From contig PHCC01000014.1 of the NCBI GenBank assembly GCA_002842215.1, positions 62,001 through 126,000 on the forward strand: DNA of 64,000 nucleotides, given 5' to 3'. The notes under the pieces are model-generated. The model was not told the origin of the DNA and did no database searches. It saw only the letters and a program-made list of their open reading frames with translations. The translations under genes were made by a program, and so were the position numbers. Source of the DNA: Betaproteobacteria bacterium HGW-Betaproteobacteria-9 (GTDB lineage Bacteria > Pseudomonadota > Gammaproteobacteria > Burkholderiales > Burkholderiaceae_C). Positions 8,592 through 18,341 of this stretch are shown piece by piece (position 1 is the first letter of the stretch; every line of letters begins with the position of its first letter).

Positions 8592-9419
8592 ATGTGGAAC
8601 CTGATCAAACCCCGCGCCGCGACGCTGCGCCTGTGGCAATTGTCCTTGCTGGTGCTGCTGTTCCTGTTCTGGCACGTGATGACCCGTCCGGGTCTGATCC
8701 CGCCAATGATGTTTGACAACGACCGCCAGGCCGCCTTCTTCTTCGGTGAGCCGGTGCAGATCTTCCAGCGCATCTGGGCCTGGTTCGTGACCGACGCCGA
8801 CATCTACCAGCACCTCGCCATCACGCTGGCCGAAACGCTGATGGCCTTTGCCATCGGCGCCGCGGCCGGCCTGGGCGGTGGTCTGTGGCTGGCGCTCAGC
8901 CCCATGGCCTCGGCCATTCTGGAGCCCTACATCAAGGCCTTCAACTCCATGCCGCGCATCATCCTGGCGCCGATCTTTTCGGTCTGGTTCGGGCTGGGCA
9001 TGGGCTCCAAGGTGGCGCTGGGTGTGACGCTGGTGTTTTTCATCGTGTTCTTCAACGTCTACCAGGGTGTCAAGGAAGTCAGCCCGGTGGTGCTGGCCAA
9101 TGCGCGCATGCTGGGGGCGAGCCAGAAGCAGCTGTTGCGCCATGTCTACCTGCCCAGCGCCACCAGCTGGGTGTTCAGCTCGCTGCACACCAGCGTGGGC
9201 CTGGCCTTCGTGGGCGCGGTGGTGGGCGAGTACCTGGGCTCCTCCCAGGGCGTGGGCTACCTGATCCTGCAGGCCGAAGGCAGCTTTGACATCAACACCG
9301 TCATGGCCGGCATCCTGGTGCTCACGGCGTTCGCGCTGGTGATCGACGCTCTGGTCGGACGCATCGAGAAACACCTCATGAAGTGGCAACCCAAATCGGG
9401 TGAAACCGAGAAACTGTGA
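8592..9419 (+). CDS. ABC transporter permease, SsuC/TauC type
   Basis: This 275-residue inner-membrane permease has about six hydrophobic helices. The cytoplasmic EAA loop is at [20 protein letters not shown], where the ATPase docks, and the [20 protein letters not shown] region is typical of the family. It begins seven bases after the ATPase gene and ends ten bases before the small exporter gene, so all four probably form one transcript. Confidence 0.93.
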   Translation: MWNLIKPRAATLRLWQLSLLVLLFLFWHVMTRPGLIPPMMFDNDRQAAFFFGEPVQIFQRIWAWFVTDADIYQHLAITLAETLMAFAIGAAAGLGGGLWLALSPMASAILEPYIKAFNSMPRIILAPIFSVWFGLGMGSKVALGVTLVFFIVFFNVYQGVKEVSPVVLANARMLGASQKQLLRHVYLPSATSWVFSSLHTSVGLAFVGAVVGEYLGSSQGVGYLILQAEGSFDINTVMAGILVLTAFALVIDALVGRIEKHLMKWQPKSGETEKL

Positions 9420-9429
9420 AGCCCCCACC

Positions 9430-9762
9430 ATGAACGCCTGGCTGACACTGGGAATCGCCATCGTGGCCGAGGTCATCGGCACGACCGCGCTCAAGGCCAG
9501 CGAAGGCTTCACGCGGCTGGGGCCCTCGGTCGTGGTGGTGGTGGGCTATGCGGTGGCGTTCTACTGCCTGTCGCTGGTGCTGAAGACCATTCCGGTGGGT
9601 GTGACCTACGCGATCTGGTCGGGCCTGGGTGTCGTGCTCATCACCCTGGTCGCCCTCGTGGTCTATGGCCAGAAGATTGATCTGGCCGGCCTGGTCGGCA
9701 TGGGCCTGATCATCGCGGGCGTGGCGGTGCTCAACGTCTTTTCAGAAACCGCCACGCATTGA
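9430..9762 (+). CDS. Small multidrug resistance (EmrE/QacE-like) transporter
   Basis: This is a 110-residue four-helix membrane protein of the SMR family, working as an antiparallel dimer to exchange protons for cationic compounds. The conserved helix-1 glutamate is in [15 protein letters not shown] (about E14), and helix 3 has the [10 protein letters not shown] signature. These favour the EmrE/Qac subtype over the guanidinium exporter Gdx. It follows the ABC permease by ten bases, an unusual pairing of an importer operon with an exporter. I chose ATG 9430 over 9400 because it places the glutamate at the family position. Confidence 0.9.
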   Translation: MNAWLTLGIAIVAEVIGTTALKASEGFTRLGPSVVVVVGYAVAFYCLSLVLKTIPVGVTYAIWSGLGVVLITLVALVVYGQKIDLAGLVGMGLIIAGVAVLNVFSETATH

Positions 9763-9785
9763 AGCCTGCGCGCCACGGTGCGCGC

Positions 9786-10355
9786 TCAGAGCACCTTGAA
9801 CAGCTTCTCGCGCAGCTCCGGCAGGCGCTTGGCGCCCATGCCGTGGTTGGACATGCTGCTCGCCCAGGCGTGGTAGATCACGCGCAGCTGCTCGGTGGTC
9901 TCGGCATGAAAGATGTCATGCACCAGCGAAATGCGCATGTTCTGGCCAATGATCGAGTTGACGGAGTTGATCATGAAGTTGCGCGCCATCTCGTTGTCTT
10001 TGGCGCTGCGTGATCCGGCGCTCGGCAGGCCCGGTATCTCGCTGGACGACGACTCGCCCCCCTCATTTGTCGCCGTCGCTGCAGGGGCTGGGGCAGCAGC
10101 GGCATGCGAGGCCACGGGTTTGGTGCGCGCCTGCGCCTCGACGCACTCCAGCGTCAGCAACTGACCCAGGATCTCTTCAATGTCGCCGTTGCCGCTCAGA
10201 AAAGGGGCGAGTTCGCTGCCCGAGCGTTTGCCATCGACCAGCACGAGGATGCGCCGCACCAGCGGCGACAAGCCGAGCGATCGGGTCTGGATTTCCTGTT
10301 GCCCAACGGCCGTCTTGGCATAGACAGCGGTGGTCAGATCAAAGGTTTCGGGCAT
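9786..10355 (-). CDS. Uncharacterised protein with Ala/Pro linker
   Basis: I do not recognise a family. The 189-residue product has an N-terminal folded region (1-85, with VRRILVLVDGKRSGSELAPFL) and an Ala/Pro/Ser-rich linker (about 90-130). A C-terminal helical region (about 135-189) ends in KRLPELREKLFKVL. There is no signal peptide or membrane helix, so it is probably cytoplasmic. The two-domain layout with a flexible linker suggests a regulatory or adaptor protein, but this is only inference. ATG 10355 was preferred to 10397 because the extra 14 residues look non-native. It converges on the exporter gene. Confidence 0.7.
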   Translation of the reverse strand: MPETFDLTTAVYAKTAVGQQEIQTRSLGLSPLVRRILVLVDGKRSGSELAPFLSGNGDIEEILGQLLTLECVEAQARTKPVASHAAAAPAPAATATNEGGESSSSEIPGLPSAGSRSAKDNEMARNFMINSVNSIIGQNMRISLVHDIFHAETTEQLRVIYHAWASSMSNHGMGAKRLPELREKLFKVL

Positions 10356-10559
10356 GGAACGTGTGGTGTGTCGGTATGGGCAGGGCTCCCTGAACACCCG
10401 CTTTTACTGCACCCGTTCGCGTGCAACAAGACGGGAATGCCATGACATCGCACGAAAGCACTTCTTTTGACTGACAAATCCGGACCCGAAATCCGGTGCC
10501 AACGAGGCACCCGTGGTGCAGGCACGACACACGCCCGCTCAAGGGGTGTTGCTATGCAA

Positions 10560-10838
10560 TTAGGTGCGACCGCGTGCACCGCCGGCCCGCCGCTCTTCGC
10601 GCAGCATGAAAAGGTACAGGCCTTCGACCTTCTCGCGCGCCCACGGCGTCTTGCGCAGGAAACGCAGGCTCGACCCCACGCTCGGGTCCACGTTGAAACA
10701 GCGCACCGGGATGCGCTGGCCCAGCTCTTCCCACCCGTAGTGGTCGGCCAGCGCGGTGACGATGGCCTCCAACGTCAGGCCGTGCAGCGGGTTGCGCGCC
10801 TGTTTCGTCGGCTCTGCGGGTTTTTCGATGTCGCTCAT
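10560..10838 (-). CDS. VF530-family (DUF2132) small DNA-binding-type protein
   Basis: The 92-residue product matches the VF530 family closely. [30 protein letters not shown] and [17 protein letters not shown] (residues about 17-70) are the family core. The structure of a VF530 member is known and suggests nucleic-acid binding, but the cellular role is not established. The C-terminal tail is Arg/Gly-rich. ATG 10838 gives the typical N-terminus. It lies downstream of gshB, separated by an expanded repeat element. Confidence 0.83.
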   Translation of the reverse strand: MSDIEKPAEPTKQARNPLHGLTLEAIVTALADHYGWEELGQRIPVRCFNVDPSVGSSLRFLRKTPWAREKVEGLYLFMLREERRAGGARGRT

Positions 10839-10885
10839 GTCGATTTTTGGGACCGCCGGAGCGCGATCCCTGTGCATGCCAAGGT

Positions 10886-11058
10886 GGCGCCCAGGGCACC
10901 GCCGGGCCGGCTTTGCCGGACGGCCAGTGCGCCTTGCAGGCCGCAGCCTCGCCAGAGGCGAGGCTTCTTCGAGCCGTCCAAGCCTGCGCAGGCAGGCTCG
11001 GAGCCGCGGCCCTCAGCCCCCTTGAGGGGGTCGCGCGAAGCGCGGCGGGGGTGTTTCA
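10886..11058 (-). repeat. Stop-codon-linked stem-loop repeat, family B copy 1 (expanded)
   Basis: On the minus strand it begins at the gshB stop codon, TGAAACACCCCCGCCGCG, and ends with the TTTGCCGG hairpin and GGTGCCCTGGG. Compared with the copies at 56249 and 58501 it carries about 80 extra bases. These form two further hairpins, GCCTCGCC/GGCGAGGC near 10945-10965 and AGCCTGCG/GCAGGCT near 10981-10998. It separates gshB from the VF530 gene. Confidence 0.78.
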
Positions 11059-12000
11059 TTTCAGCGCCGCCTCCAGCGCATCGACGAACATCGCCGGCAC
11101 GTCAAAGCCGGTCTGGTCGGTGATTTCCTGGAAGCAGGTCGGGCTGGTGACGTTGATCTCGGTCACGCTGTTGCCGATCATGTCCAGCCCCACCAGCAGC
11201 AGGCCGCGCGCGGCCAGCACGGGCGCAATGGCTTCGGCCACGGCGCGGTTCTCGTCCGACAGCGGCTGGGCCACGCCCTTGCCGCCGGCCGCGAGGTTGC
11301 CGCGCACCTCGTTGCCCTGCGGAATGCGCGCCAGCACGAAGGGCGCGACCTGCCCACCAATCAGCAGCAAGCGCTTGTCGCCGGCCGCGATCTCGGGCAG
11401 GTAGGCCTGCGCCATCACGCTCGTGGCCCCGCCCTCGTTGAGGGTTTCCACGATCGACCCCAGGTTCATGCCATCGGCACCGACGCGGAAAATGCCCGCG
11501 CCGCCCATGCCGTCCAGCGGCTTCAGGATGATGTCGCGGTGCTCGGCGTGGAACGCCCGCAGCTCGTTCGCGTTGCGCGTCACCAGGGTCGGCGGCGCGA
11601 AGGCCGCGAACTCCATCAAGGCGAGTTTTTCGGGGTGATCGCGCAGCGCACGCGGGCTGTTGAACACCTTCGCACCCTCGCGCTCGGCCTGTTCGAGCAG
11701 GTGCGTGGCGTAGAAGAACTCGCTGTCAAACGGCGGGTCCTTGCGCATGAGCACGGCATCAAAGCTGTGCACAGGCTCCAGCGCCTCGCTGGTCACGGTG
11801 TACCAGTCGTCGGCGTGGCTGGTGAGCTGCAGATGGCGCACCTGCGCGATCACTGTCTGGCCGCTGCGCCAGCTCATGTAACGCGGCTCGGTGCTGGCCA
11901 CGCGGTGGCCGCGCTTTTGCAGCTCGCGCATCATGGCAAAGGTGGTGTCCTTGTAGATCTTGAAGGACTCGATGGGATCGGCAACGAAGAGGATGTTCAT
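11056..12000 (-). CDS. gshB: Glutathione synthetase
   Basis: This 314-residue cytoplasmic ATP-grasp enzyme joins gamma-glutamylcysteine and glycine, the second step of glutathione synthesis. The start MNILFVADPIESFKIYKD is diagnostic. MRKDPPFDSEF, DIILKPLDGMGGAGIFR (the ATP-grasp loop), GDKRLLLIGG and the C-terminal GLDMIGNSVTEINVTSPTC all match the bacterial enzyme. Its ATG overlaps the last four bases of benE (ATGA), implying translational coupling. gshA lies about 3.5 kb upstream on the same strand, separated by kup and benE. Confidence 0.97.
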   Translation of the reverse strand: MNILFVADPIESFKIYKDTTFAMMRELQKRGHRVASTEPRYMSWRSGQTVIAQVRHLQLTSHADDWYTVTSEALEPVHSFDAVLMRKDPPFDSEFFYATHLLEQAEREGAKVFNSPRALRDHPEKLALMEFAAFAPPTLVTRNANELRAFHAEHRDIILKPLDGMGGAGIFRVGADGMNLGSIVETLNEGGATSVMAQAYLPEIAAGDKRLLLIGGQVAPFVLARIPQGNEVRGNLAAGGKGVAQPLSDENRAVAEAIAPVLAARGLLLVGLDMIGNSVTEINVTSPTCFQEITDQTGFDVPAMFVDALEAALK

Positions 12001-13184
12001 GGCGTGTCGGTTTTCTGAGCCCTGTACTGTTGCACAAACAGCGCGAGCGCGCCGGCGACCACGCCCCAGAAGGCCGAGCCGATGCCGGCAATGACCACAC
12101 CGCTGAGCGTGACAAGGAAGGCGATGAGCGCGGCTTCGCGGTGGCTGTCGTCGCGCAACGCGGCGTGCAGGCCGCCGCCGATGCTGCCCAGCAGCGCCAG
12201 ACCGGCGATCGCCAGCACCAGCTCTTTGGGGAACGCGATCAGCAGACCGGTGACGGCCGCGCCGAACAGGCCGATCAGCACGTAGATGGCGCCGCAGGCC
12301 ACCGCCGCGGTGTAGCGCTTCTTCTTGTCCGGGTGCGCCTCTTCGCCCATGCAGATGGCGGCGGTGATGGCGCTCAGGTTGAGCGCAAAGGCACCGAAGG
12401 GCGCGAGCACCAGCGTGACCACGCCGGTCATGGTGATGATCTTCGAGATCGGCATGTCGTAGCCCGCCGCGCGGATGGCCACCACGCCCGGCAGGTTTTG
12501 CGAGGCCATGGTGACGATGAACAGCGGCAGCGCCAGGCTCACGAAAGCGCTGAGGGTGAACTCGGGCGCGGTGAACACCGGCCTGGCCCATTCCAGCGTC
12601 AGCGCGCCCGCGTTGAACTGGCCCCGGGCCAGCACATACACCACCGCCACGGCCAGCGTGAGCGGCACCGCATAACGCGGCAGCAGGCGCCGGCCCAGCA
12701 GGTAGGCCAGCAGCATGAGCAACACCAGCGGCAGCGCGGTCTGCGCCGCCGCAAACGCCTGCAGGCCAAACCGCGCCAGCACACCGGCCAGCAGCGCCGA
12801 GGCGAGGGCCATGGGGATGCGGTTCATGATGCGCTCGAACCAGCCGGTGGCGCCCGCGAGCGCGATCAACACGGCGGAGGCCATGAAAGCGCCGACAGCC
12901 TGCGGCATGGTGAAGCCACCCGCCAGCCCGGCCGTGGCCAGCACGGCCGCGCCGGGCGTGCTCCAGGCCACCATCACCGGCTGTTTCCAGATGAGCGAGG
13001 GAATGGCCGAACACAGGCCCATGCCCAGGCCGAGCGCCCACATCCACGAGGTGATGAGTTCGGGCGTGGCGCCAAAGGCCTGTGCGGCCTGGAAAACGAT
13101 GGCTACCGAACTGGTGAAACCCACCAGAACAGCAACGAAGCCGGCCGTGGCGGCCGAGAGGTTCAGGTCACGGAAAAAAGACAT
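11997..13184 (-). CDS. benE: BenE-family benzoate/proton symporter-like membrane protein
   Basis: This is a 395-residue inner-membrane protein with about 12 hydrophobic helices. The motifs GFTSSVAIVFQAAQAFGATPE, SLIWKQPVMVAWSTPGAAVLA and FERIMNRIPMALASALLAGVL are typical of BenE. The family imports benzoate with protons, but many members have no tested substrate and no aromatic-degradation genes are nearby here. It is coupled to gshB by a four-base overlap, so a substrate related to glutathione or redox state is conceivable, though this is inference. ATG 13184 begins MSFFRDL, the normal family start. Confidence 0.85.
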   Translation of the reverse strand: MSFFRDLNLSAATAGFVAVLVGFTSSVAIVFQAAQAFGATPELITSWMWALGLGMGLCSAIPSLIWKQPVMVAWSTPGAAVLATAGLAGGFTMPQAVGAFMASAVLIALAGATGWFERIMNRIPMALASALLAGVLARFGLQAFAAAQTALPLVLLMLLAYLLGRRLLPRYAVPLTLAVAVVYVLARGQFNAGALTLEWARPVFTAPEFTLSAFVSLALPLFIVTMASQNLPGVVAIRAAGYDMPISKIITMTGVVTLVLAPFGAFALNLSAITAAICMGEEAHPDKKKRYTAAVACGAIYVLIGLFGAAVTGLLIAFPKELVLAIAGLALLGSIGGGLHAALRDDSHREAALIAFLVTLSGVVIAGIGSAFWGVVAGALALFVQQYRAQKTDTP

Positions 13185-13291
13185 CGGGCGATTGTGCCTT
13201 TGGGGCGCGCAACGGTATTTACCCCGGCGACACACCACCATGCCGTCTGATCGCGGCGGCGGCATGTCCTGCAAAGCGCAGTCAAGGAGGA

Positions 13292-13310
13292 GAGGCCGCA
13301 ACGCGGCCTC
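13292..13310. repeat. GC-rich hairpin between kup and benE
   Basis: GAGGCCGC and GCGGCCTC form a perfect 8-bp stem around a three-base loop. No T-tract follows on either strand, so it is not a classical intrinsic terminator. It lies in the 180-bp gap after kup. Confidence 0.4.
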
Positions 13311-13364
13311 GGGGGGCATGTCGGCGCCCCGATCCCGCGATGCAGCGACCTGGAACGGACTGCG

Positions 13365-15233
13365 TCAAATCTCTATTTTGGAGCCCAGCTCAATCACCGC
13401 ATTGCTCGGCAAATTGAGAAACTCGGCCGCGGCCCCGGCGTTGTGGTGCATCTGGGCGAAGATCTTTTCGCGCCAGGGCGCCATACCGCTGCCCAGTGTG
13501 GGCACAACCAGGTCGCGCGAGAGAAAGTAGCTGGTGGTCATGGGCTCCAGCTCGCAACCGCGGCCTCTCATGAGCCGCAGCGCCTTGGGCACGTCCGGGT
13601 CGTTCTTGAAACCGTAGTGGATCACCACCTGCCAGCAGTCGTGCCCCAGCGGCTCCACCGCCAGCCGCTTGTCCAGACCGATCCAGGGCACCTCGTGGCT
13701 GCGCACGGTGACGAACAGGTTCTGCTCATGCAGCACCTTGTTGTGCTTGAGGTTGTGCAGCAGCGCATTGGGCACCGTGCCGGTATCGGCCGTCAGGAAC
13801 ACGGCCGTGCCCTCCACCCGCAACGGCGGCGCCATGAACACCGCTTCCAGAAAACTGTCGAGGTCCAGCGACTCGGCCTGCTGCTTGGCTGCCATCAGGG
13901 CACGGCCCTGCTTCCAGGTCATCATGAGCGCGAACACCACGCCACCGATCAGCAGCGGGAACCAGCCGCCAGCGAACAGCTTGAGCAGGTTGGAGCTGAA
14001 GAAGGCCAGATCGACCACAAAGAAGAAGCCGGTCGCCAGCAGGCACAGCCACAGCGGGTACTTCCAGCCGTAGCGGATGACGAAGAAGGTCAGCACTGTG
14101 GTGATCAGCATGTCCAGCGTCACGGCGATGCCGTAGGCAGCGGCGAGGTTGGTCGACGACTTGAACATCACCACCGCCAGCACGATGGCGGCAAACAGAC
14201 CCCAGTTGACGAAGGGCAGGTAGATCTGGCCGGTGTCGTGCACGCTGGTGTGCTGCAGGTTCAGGCGCGGCAGGTAGCCGAGCTGCACCGCCTGCTTGGT
14301 CACGCTGAAGGCGCCGGAGATCAGCGCCTGGGAGGCGATCACAGTGGCCATGGTGGCCAGCCCCACCAGGGGCAGCAGCGCCCAGTCGGGCGCCATGTTG
14401 AAGAACGGGTTTTTCACCGCTTCGGGGTCGGCCAGCAGCAGCGCGCCCTGGCCGAAGTAGTTCAGCGTCAGGCAGGGCATGACGATGGCGAACCAGGCCA
14501 CGCGGATCGGCTTCTTGCCGAAGTGCCCCAGGTCGGCGTAGAGCGCTTCGCCGCCGGTCACGCACAGCACCACCGCGCCGAGGATGATGAAGGTGGTGCC
14601 CGGCTGCTGCCACATGAAGCGCAGCGCGTGGTGCGGGCTCAGCGCCGCCAGTATCTCGGGGTGGCCCACGATGTGCGACACGCCGAGCACCGCGATCGAC
14701 ACGAACCACAACACGGTGATCGGGCCAAAGAACTTGCCGATGCCGCCGGTGCCACGCTTCTGCACGAAGAACAGGCCGAACAGCACCACCAGCGTGATCG
14801 GCACCACGTACTGCTTGAAGGCCGGGGACACCACCTCCAGGCCCTCGACCGCCGAGAGCACCGAGATCGCGGGCGTGATCACGCCATCGCCATAAAACAG
14901 CGAGGTGCCGAAAATACCGATGACCAGCAGCCATTTGCGCAGCTCCGGTTTGTCCTTCACCGCCTGCGACGCCAGCGCCAACATGGCGATCAGACCGCCC
15001 TCGCCCGCGTTGTCGGCCCGCAGCACCAGCACCACGTACTTCAGCGAAACGATGACGGTCAGGGTCCAGAAGACGATCGACAGCACGCCATAGACGTTTT
15101 CGTGGGTGAAAGGAACGTGGCCCGACCCGAAGATTTCCTTGATGGCGTACAGCACGCTGGTGCCGATATCGCCATACACCACACCGATGGCCCCCAAGGT
15201 GAGCGCGGTGAGCGAAGATTTGCTGCTGGACAC
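13365..15233 (-). CDS. kup: Low-affinity potassium uptake protein Kup
   Basis: This is a 622-residue proton-coupled potassium importer. The N-terminal half has about 12 membrane helices beginning with [18 protein letters not shown], the family signature. [20 protein letters not shown] and [13 protein letters not shown] (the ion-site region) follow. A cytoplasmic C-terminal domain (about 455-622) completes the protein. Length is typical of proteobacterial Kup. It lies between gshA and benE on the same strand, with a repeat element upstream. Confidence 0.97.
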   Translation of the reverse strand: MSSSKSSLTALTLGAIGVVYGDIGTSVLYAIKEIFGSGHVPFTHENVYGVLSIVFWTLTVIVSLKYVVLVLRADNAGEGGLIAMLALASQAVKDKPELRKWLLVIGIFGTSLFYGDGVITPAISVLSAVEGLEVVSPAFKQYVVPITLVVLFGLFFVQKRGTGGIGKFFGPITVLWFVSIAVLGVSHIVGHPEILAALSPHHALRFMWQQPGTTFIILGAVVLCVTGGEALYADLGHFGKKPIRVAWFAIVMPCLTLNYFGQGALLLADPEAVKNPFFNMAPDWALLPLVGLATMATVIASQALISGAFSVTKQAVQLGYLPRLNLQHTSVHDTGQIYLPFVNWGLFAAIVLAVVMFKSSTNLAAAYGIAVTLDMLITTVLTFFVIRYGWKYPLWLCLLATGFFFVVDLAFFSSNLLKLFAGGWFPLLIGGVVFALMMTWKQGRALMAAKQQAESLDLDSFLEAVFMAPPLRVEGTAVFLTADTGTVPNALLHNLKHNKVLHEQNLFVTVRSHEVPWIGLDKRLAVEPLGHDCWQVVIHYGFKNDPDVPKALRLMRGRGCELEPMTTSYFLSRDLVVPTLGSGMAPWREKIFAQMHHNAGAAAEFLNLPSNAVIELGSKIEI

Positions 15234-15442
15234 AAAAATACCCGGGACTTGTCGGCCCGGGTTCGGCTGTCAGGATGGGGGCGATTCTGCGCTCAGGGCC
15301 CGCAGGCCGCCAGAGGGGAATCTGGCTGAAATGGCCAAGGCGTGAAGAATGTTGCAATGCAGCAACCCCAACGGCGAGAGGGGGCTACCCAGAACGCCGC
15401 GGAACCCAACCTCAGTCGGAGCGGCGTGCCTGTCACCAGGAT

Positions 15443-15518
15443 GCGGTGGAACCGGCTCCGCCGGGCCACTCGCATCGCCCCCTTTCAGGGGGTGACGCCG
15501 CAGGCGGCGCGGGGGTCA
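15443..15518 (-). repeat. Stop-codon-linked stem-loop repeat, family A copy 3
   Basis: On the minus strand the element starts with the gshA stop, TGACCCCCGCGCCGCC, and ends with GGCCCGGCGGAGCCGGTTCC. The central CCCCC/GGGGG stem is kept, and the side hairpin has changed to GCCGCCTGCGGCG. Base changes on both sides of the stem preserve pairing, which points to selection on structure. Confidence 0.8.
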
Positions 15519-16808
15519 CTCATATACCTCTGCGTTCGGGTCGGTCGCTTCCAGCTCGTAACTCGCGGCCAGCATGGCCAGGCGACCGATCACGCCGTAC
15601 ATGTAGAAGCGGTTGGGCACGCTGGCGCCCGGCTTCACACCCGGTTGCGGCAGCTGCGCACTCTGTTCAAAAGCCAGCGGAACGAAGCTCGACCCCGGGG
15701 CGCTCAGGTTTTCATCGGCGCCGCGCTGGGCGTGCACGCGGTAGAAGCCGCCCACCACATACCGGTCCATCATGTAGACCACGGGTTCGGCCACCGCTGC
15801 GTTGATGCGCTCGTTGGTGAGCACGCCCTCCTGGATGATGACCTCGTGAACCGGCTGGCCAGCCTGCACCGTGGCCATGCGCTGGCGCGTTCCCACCGAC
15901 AGGGCATCGATGTCCTTCGCATCGCGCACGGTGAGGATGCCCATGCCACCGGTGCCGTTGTCGGCCTTGACCACGACAAACGGTTTTTCGTTGATGCCGT
16001 ATTCCTTGTATTTGCGGCGGATCTTGCCGAGCAGCGCGTCGGCGTTGGTGCGCAGGCATTCCAGTCCGTGCTCTTCGGCAAAATTGACCTGACCGCACTG
16101 GTTGAACATCGGATTGATGAGCCAGTGGTCCATGCCCAGCAGTTTGCCGAAGCGCTTGGACACCTCTTCATACGCCTTGAAGTGGTTGCTCTTGCGTCGT
16201 GTTCCCCAGCCCGCGTGCAGCGGCGGCAACAGGTACTGCTCGTGCAGGTCTTCCAGGATGCCGGGCACACCGGCACTCAGGTCGTTGTTGAGCAGGATGG
16301 TGCAAGGGTCAAAATGTTTGAGGCCCAGGCGGCGCTTGCTGCGGATCAGCGGCTCCAGCGTGATCGACTCACCACCCGGCAGGTCGATCGTGGTGGGCGC
16401 CTTGATGTCATTGGACAGCGAGCCCAGGCGCACATTGAGGCCGGCCTGGTAGAAGATGCGCTGCAGTTGCCGCAGGTTGCTCAGGTAGAACACGTCGGTG
16501 CTGTTCTCGGGCACCAGCAGCAGGTTCTTGGCCTCGGGGCAGATCTTCTCGATGGCGGCCATGGCCGCCTGCACCGCCAGCGGCAACATCTCGGGCGTGA
16601 GGTGGTTCCAGCCGCCGGGGTAGAGGTTGGTGTCCACCGGCGCGAGCTTGAAGCCGGCGTTGCGCACGTCCACCGAGGTGTAGAACGGCGGCGTGTGCTC
16701 CATCCACTCCAGCCGGAACCAGCGCTCGATCACGGGCGTGGATTCCAGGATGCGCTGTTCCAGTTCGTTGATCGGACCGGTCAGGGCGGTGACGAGGTGG
16801 GGAACCAT
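15516..16808 (-). CDS. gshA: Glutamate-cysteine ligase (betaproteobacterial type)
   Basis: This 430-residue enzyme makes gamma-glutamylcysteine, the rate-limiting step of glutathione synthesis. It belongs to the separate GshA class common in Burkholderiales and Acidithiobacillus, not the E. coli-type fold family. VDTNLYPGGWNHL, DPCTILLNNDLSAG, FVVVKADNGTGGMGI (ATP site) and the C-terminal RFYMYGVIGRLAML are typical. ATG 16808 begins MVPHLVTALTGPI, the usual start. A longer frame to 16871 adds residues with no family match. The stop codon is the first triplet of a repeat element. Confidence 0.93.
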   Translation of the reverse strand: MVPHLVTALTGPINELEQRILESTPVIERWFRLEWMEHTPPFYTSVDVRNAGFKLAPVDTNLYPGGWNHLTPEMLPLAVQAAMAAIEKICPEAKNLLLVPENSTDVFYLSNLRQLQRIFYQAGLNVRLGSLSNDIKAPTTIDLPGGESITLEPLIRSKRRLGLKHFDPCTILLNNDLSAGVPGILEDLHEQYLLPPLHAGWGTRRKSNHFKAYEEVSKRFGKLLGMDHWLINPMFNQCGQVNFAEEHGLECLRTNADALLGKIRRKYKEYGINEKPFVVVKADNGTGGMGILTVRDAKDIDALSVGTRQRMATVQAGQPVHEVIIQEGVLTNERINAAVAEPVVYMMDRYVVGGFYRVHAQRGADENLSAPGSSFVPLAFEQSAQLPQPGVKPGASVPNRFYMYGVIGRLAMLAASYELEATDPNAEVYE

Positions 16809-16912
16809 GAGAAAACCTTTTGCGAGTAAGGGGACGGCCAAACCATTGTAGGGACCGGCCGAGACAGCCAAAGGTCAGAAGTGGGGCCGGAGCCCCGGCT
16901 TGCAAGCCCCTC

Positions 16913-18199
16913 TCAGCCGCGAACTTCGCCCTCGCCCAGCACCACGTACTTCAGGGAGGTGAGCCCTTCGACACCCACCGGCCCGCGGGCGTGGAACTTG
17001 TCGGTACTGATGCCGATTTCAGCACCCAGGCCGAACTCGAAACCGTCCGCGAAGCGGGTGCTCGCATTCACCATCACGCTGGCCGAATCCACCTCGCGCA
17101 GGAAACGCTGGGCGTGCATGTGGTCGGTGGTGAGGATGGCGTCGGTGTGGTGGCTGGAATAGCGGTTGATGTGGGCGATGGCTTCGTCGACACCATCAAC
17201 GATCTTCACGCTGATGACCGGCGCCAGGTATTCCTCGCTCCAGTCGGCCTCGGTCGCGTCTTTAACGCATGCATCTGGAAGCCCATCACCAAGAAGAATG
17301 GCTGCGGCTTCTGGATCGCATCGCATCTCTACACCTTTTGCCGCGTAGACAGCCCCGATCTGGATCAGAAACGGGATGGCCACGCCACGCGCCACCAGCA
17401 GGCTCTCGGTGGCGTTGCAGGGACTGTACTTTTGCGTCTTGGCGTTGTCGGCCACCTTGACCGCCATGGCGATGTCGCAGGGGTCGTCCACATAAGTGTG
17501 GCAATTGCCGTCCAGGTGCTTGATGACGGGCACCTTGGCCTCGGCGCTGATGCGCTCGATCAGGCCTTTGCCGCCACGCGGGATGATCACGTCCACGTAC
17601 TGCGGCATGGTGATGAGCTGGCCGACCGCGGCGCGGTCGGTGGTGGGCACGAGCTGCACCGCGTCGGCCGGCAGGCCCGCGGCCACCAGCGCCCGCTGCA
17701 CCAGGGTGGCCAGGGCGCGGTTGGAGTCGATGGCTTCGGAGCCGCCGCGCAGGATGCAGGCGTTGCCGCTCTTGATCGACAGGCTCGCCGCCTCGATGGT
17801 CACGTTCGGGCGGCTTTCGTAAATCATGCCAAACACACCGATCGGCACGCGCATCTGACCGACACGGATGCCGCTCGGCATCTGCTTCATGCCGGTGATG
17901 TCGCCAATGATGTCGGGCATGGCGGCCAGCTGCTCGCAGCCTTCGGCGCAGGTTTCGATCACCTTGGTCGTGAGCTTCAGGCGGTCCACCATCGGCTCAC
18001 TCAAGCCGGCGGCGCGGGCGCGCTCCAGGTCCTTGGCGTTTTCCGTCTGCAAACCGTCCACATTGGCGCGCAACAGGGCTGCCAGCCCCCGCAACGCCTT
18101 GAGCTTGGTGGCCGCACTGGCCTTGGCCATCAGCGCCGAAGCGGCCTTGGCCTGGCTGCCCATCGTGTTCATGAGTTCGGTGGTGGAAGTCGCGTTCAT
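16913..18199 (-). CDS. proA: Gamma-glutamyl phosphate reductase
   Basis: This 428-residue NADPH-dependent enzyme of the aldehyde-dehydrogenase fold makes glutamate semialdehyde in proline synthesis. The motifs [32 protein letters not shown] and PRGGKGLIE are diagnostic. [13 protein letters not shown] includes the catalytic cysteine. [10 protein letters not shown] and [18 protein letters not shown] complete the match. It lies downstream of holA after a repeat element. proB and obg are not in the window. The ATG at 18199 gives the normal N-terminus. Confidence 0.97.
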   Translation of the reverse strand: MNATSTTELMNTMGSQAKAASALMAKASAATKLKALRGLAALLRANVDGLQTENAKDLERARAAGLSEPMVDRLKLTTKVIETCAEGCEQLAAMPDIIGDITGMKQMPSGIRVGQMRVPIGVFGMIYESRPNVTIEAASLSIKSGNACILRGGSEAIDSNRALATLVQRALVAAGLPADAVQLVPTTDRAAVGQLITMPQYVDVIIPRGGKGLIERISAEAKVPVIKHLDGNCHTYVDDPCDIAMAVKVADNAKTQKYSPCNATESLLVARGVAIPFLIQIGAVYAAKGVEMRCDPEAAAILLGDGLPDACVKDATEADWSEEYLAPVISVKIVDGVDEAIAHINRYSSHHTDAILTTDHMHAQRFLREVDSASVMVNASTRFADGFEFGLGAEIGISTDKFHARGPVGVEGLTSLKYVVLGEGEVRG

Positions 18200-18270
18200 G
18201 CCGTGATTTTCGCACCTTGCCTTGAACCCTGCCGCGGTCCGGAACGCGTGACCGAACCAGCACACGCCGA

Positions 18271-18341
18271 AGATCCGGCTTTGCCGGTCCAAGGGCGAGG
18301 CCCCCTTGGGGGGAAGCCACATCAGCGGCGCAGGGGGGTCA
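18271..18341 (-). repeat. Stop-codon-linked stem-loop repeat, family A copy 4
   Basis: On the minus strand it begins with the holA stop, TGACCCCCCTGCGCCGCT, passes through the CCCCCCAAGGGGG stem, and ends with CCGGCAAAGCCGG. The middle hairpin is degenerate (GCTGATGTGGC). It separates holA from proA. Confidence 0.78.
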
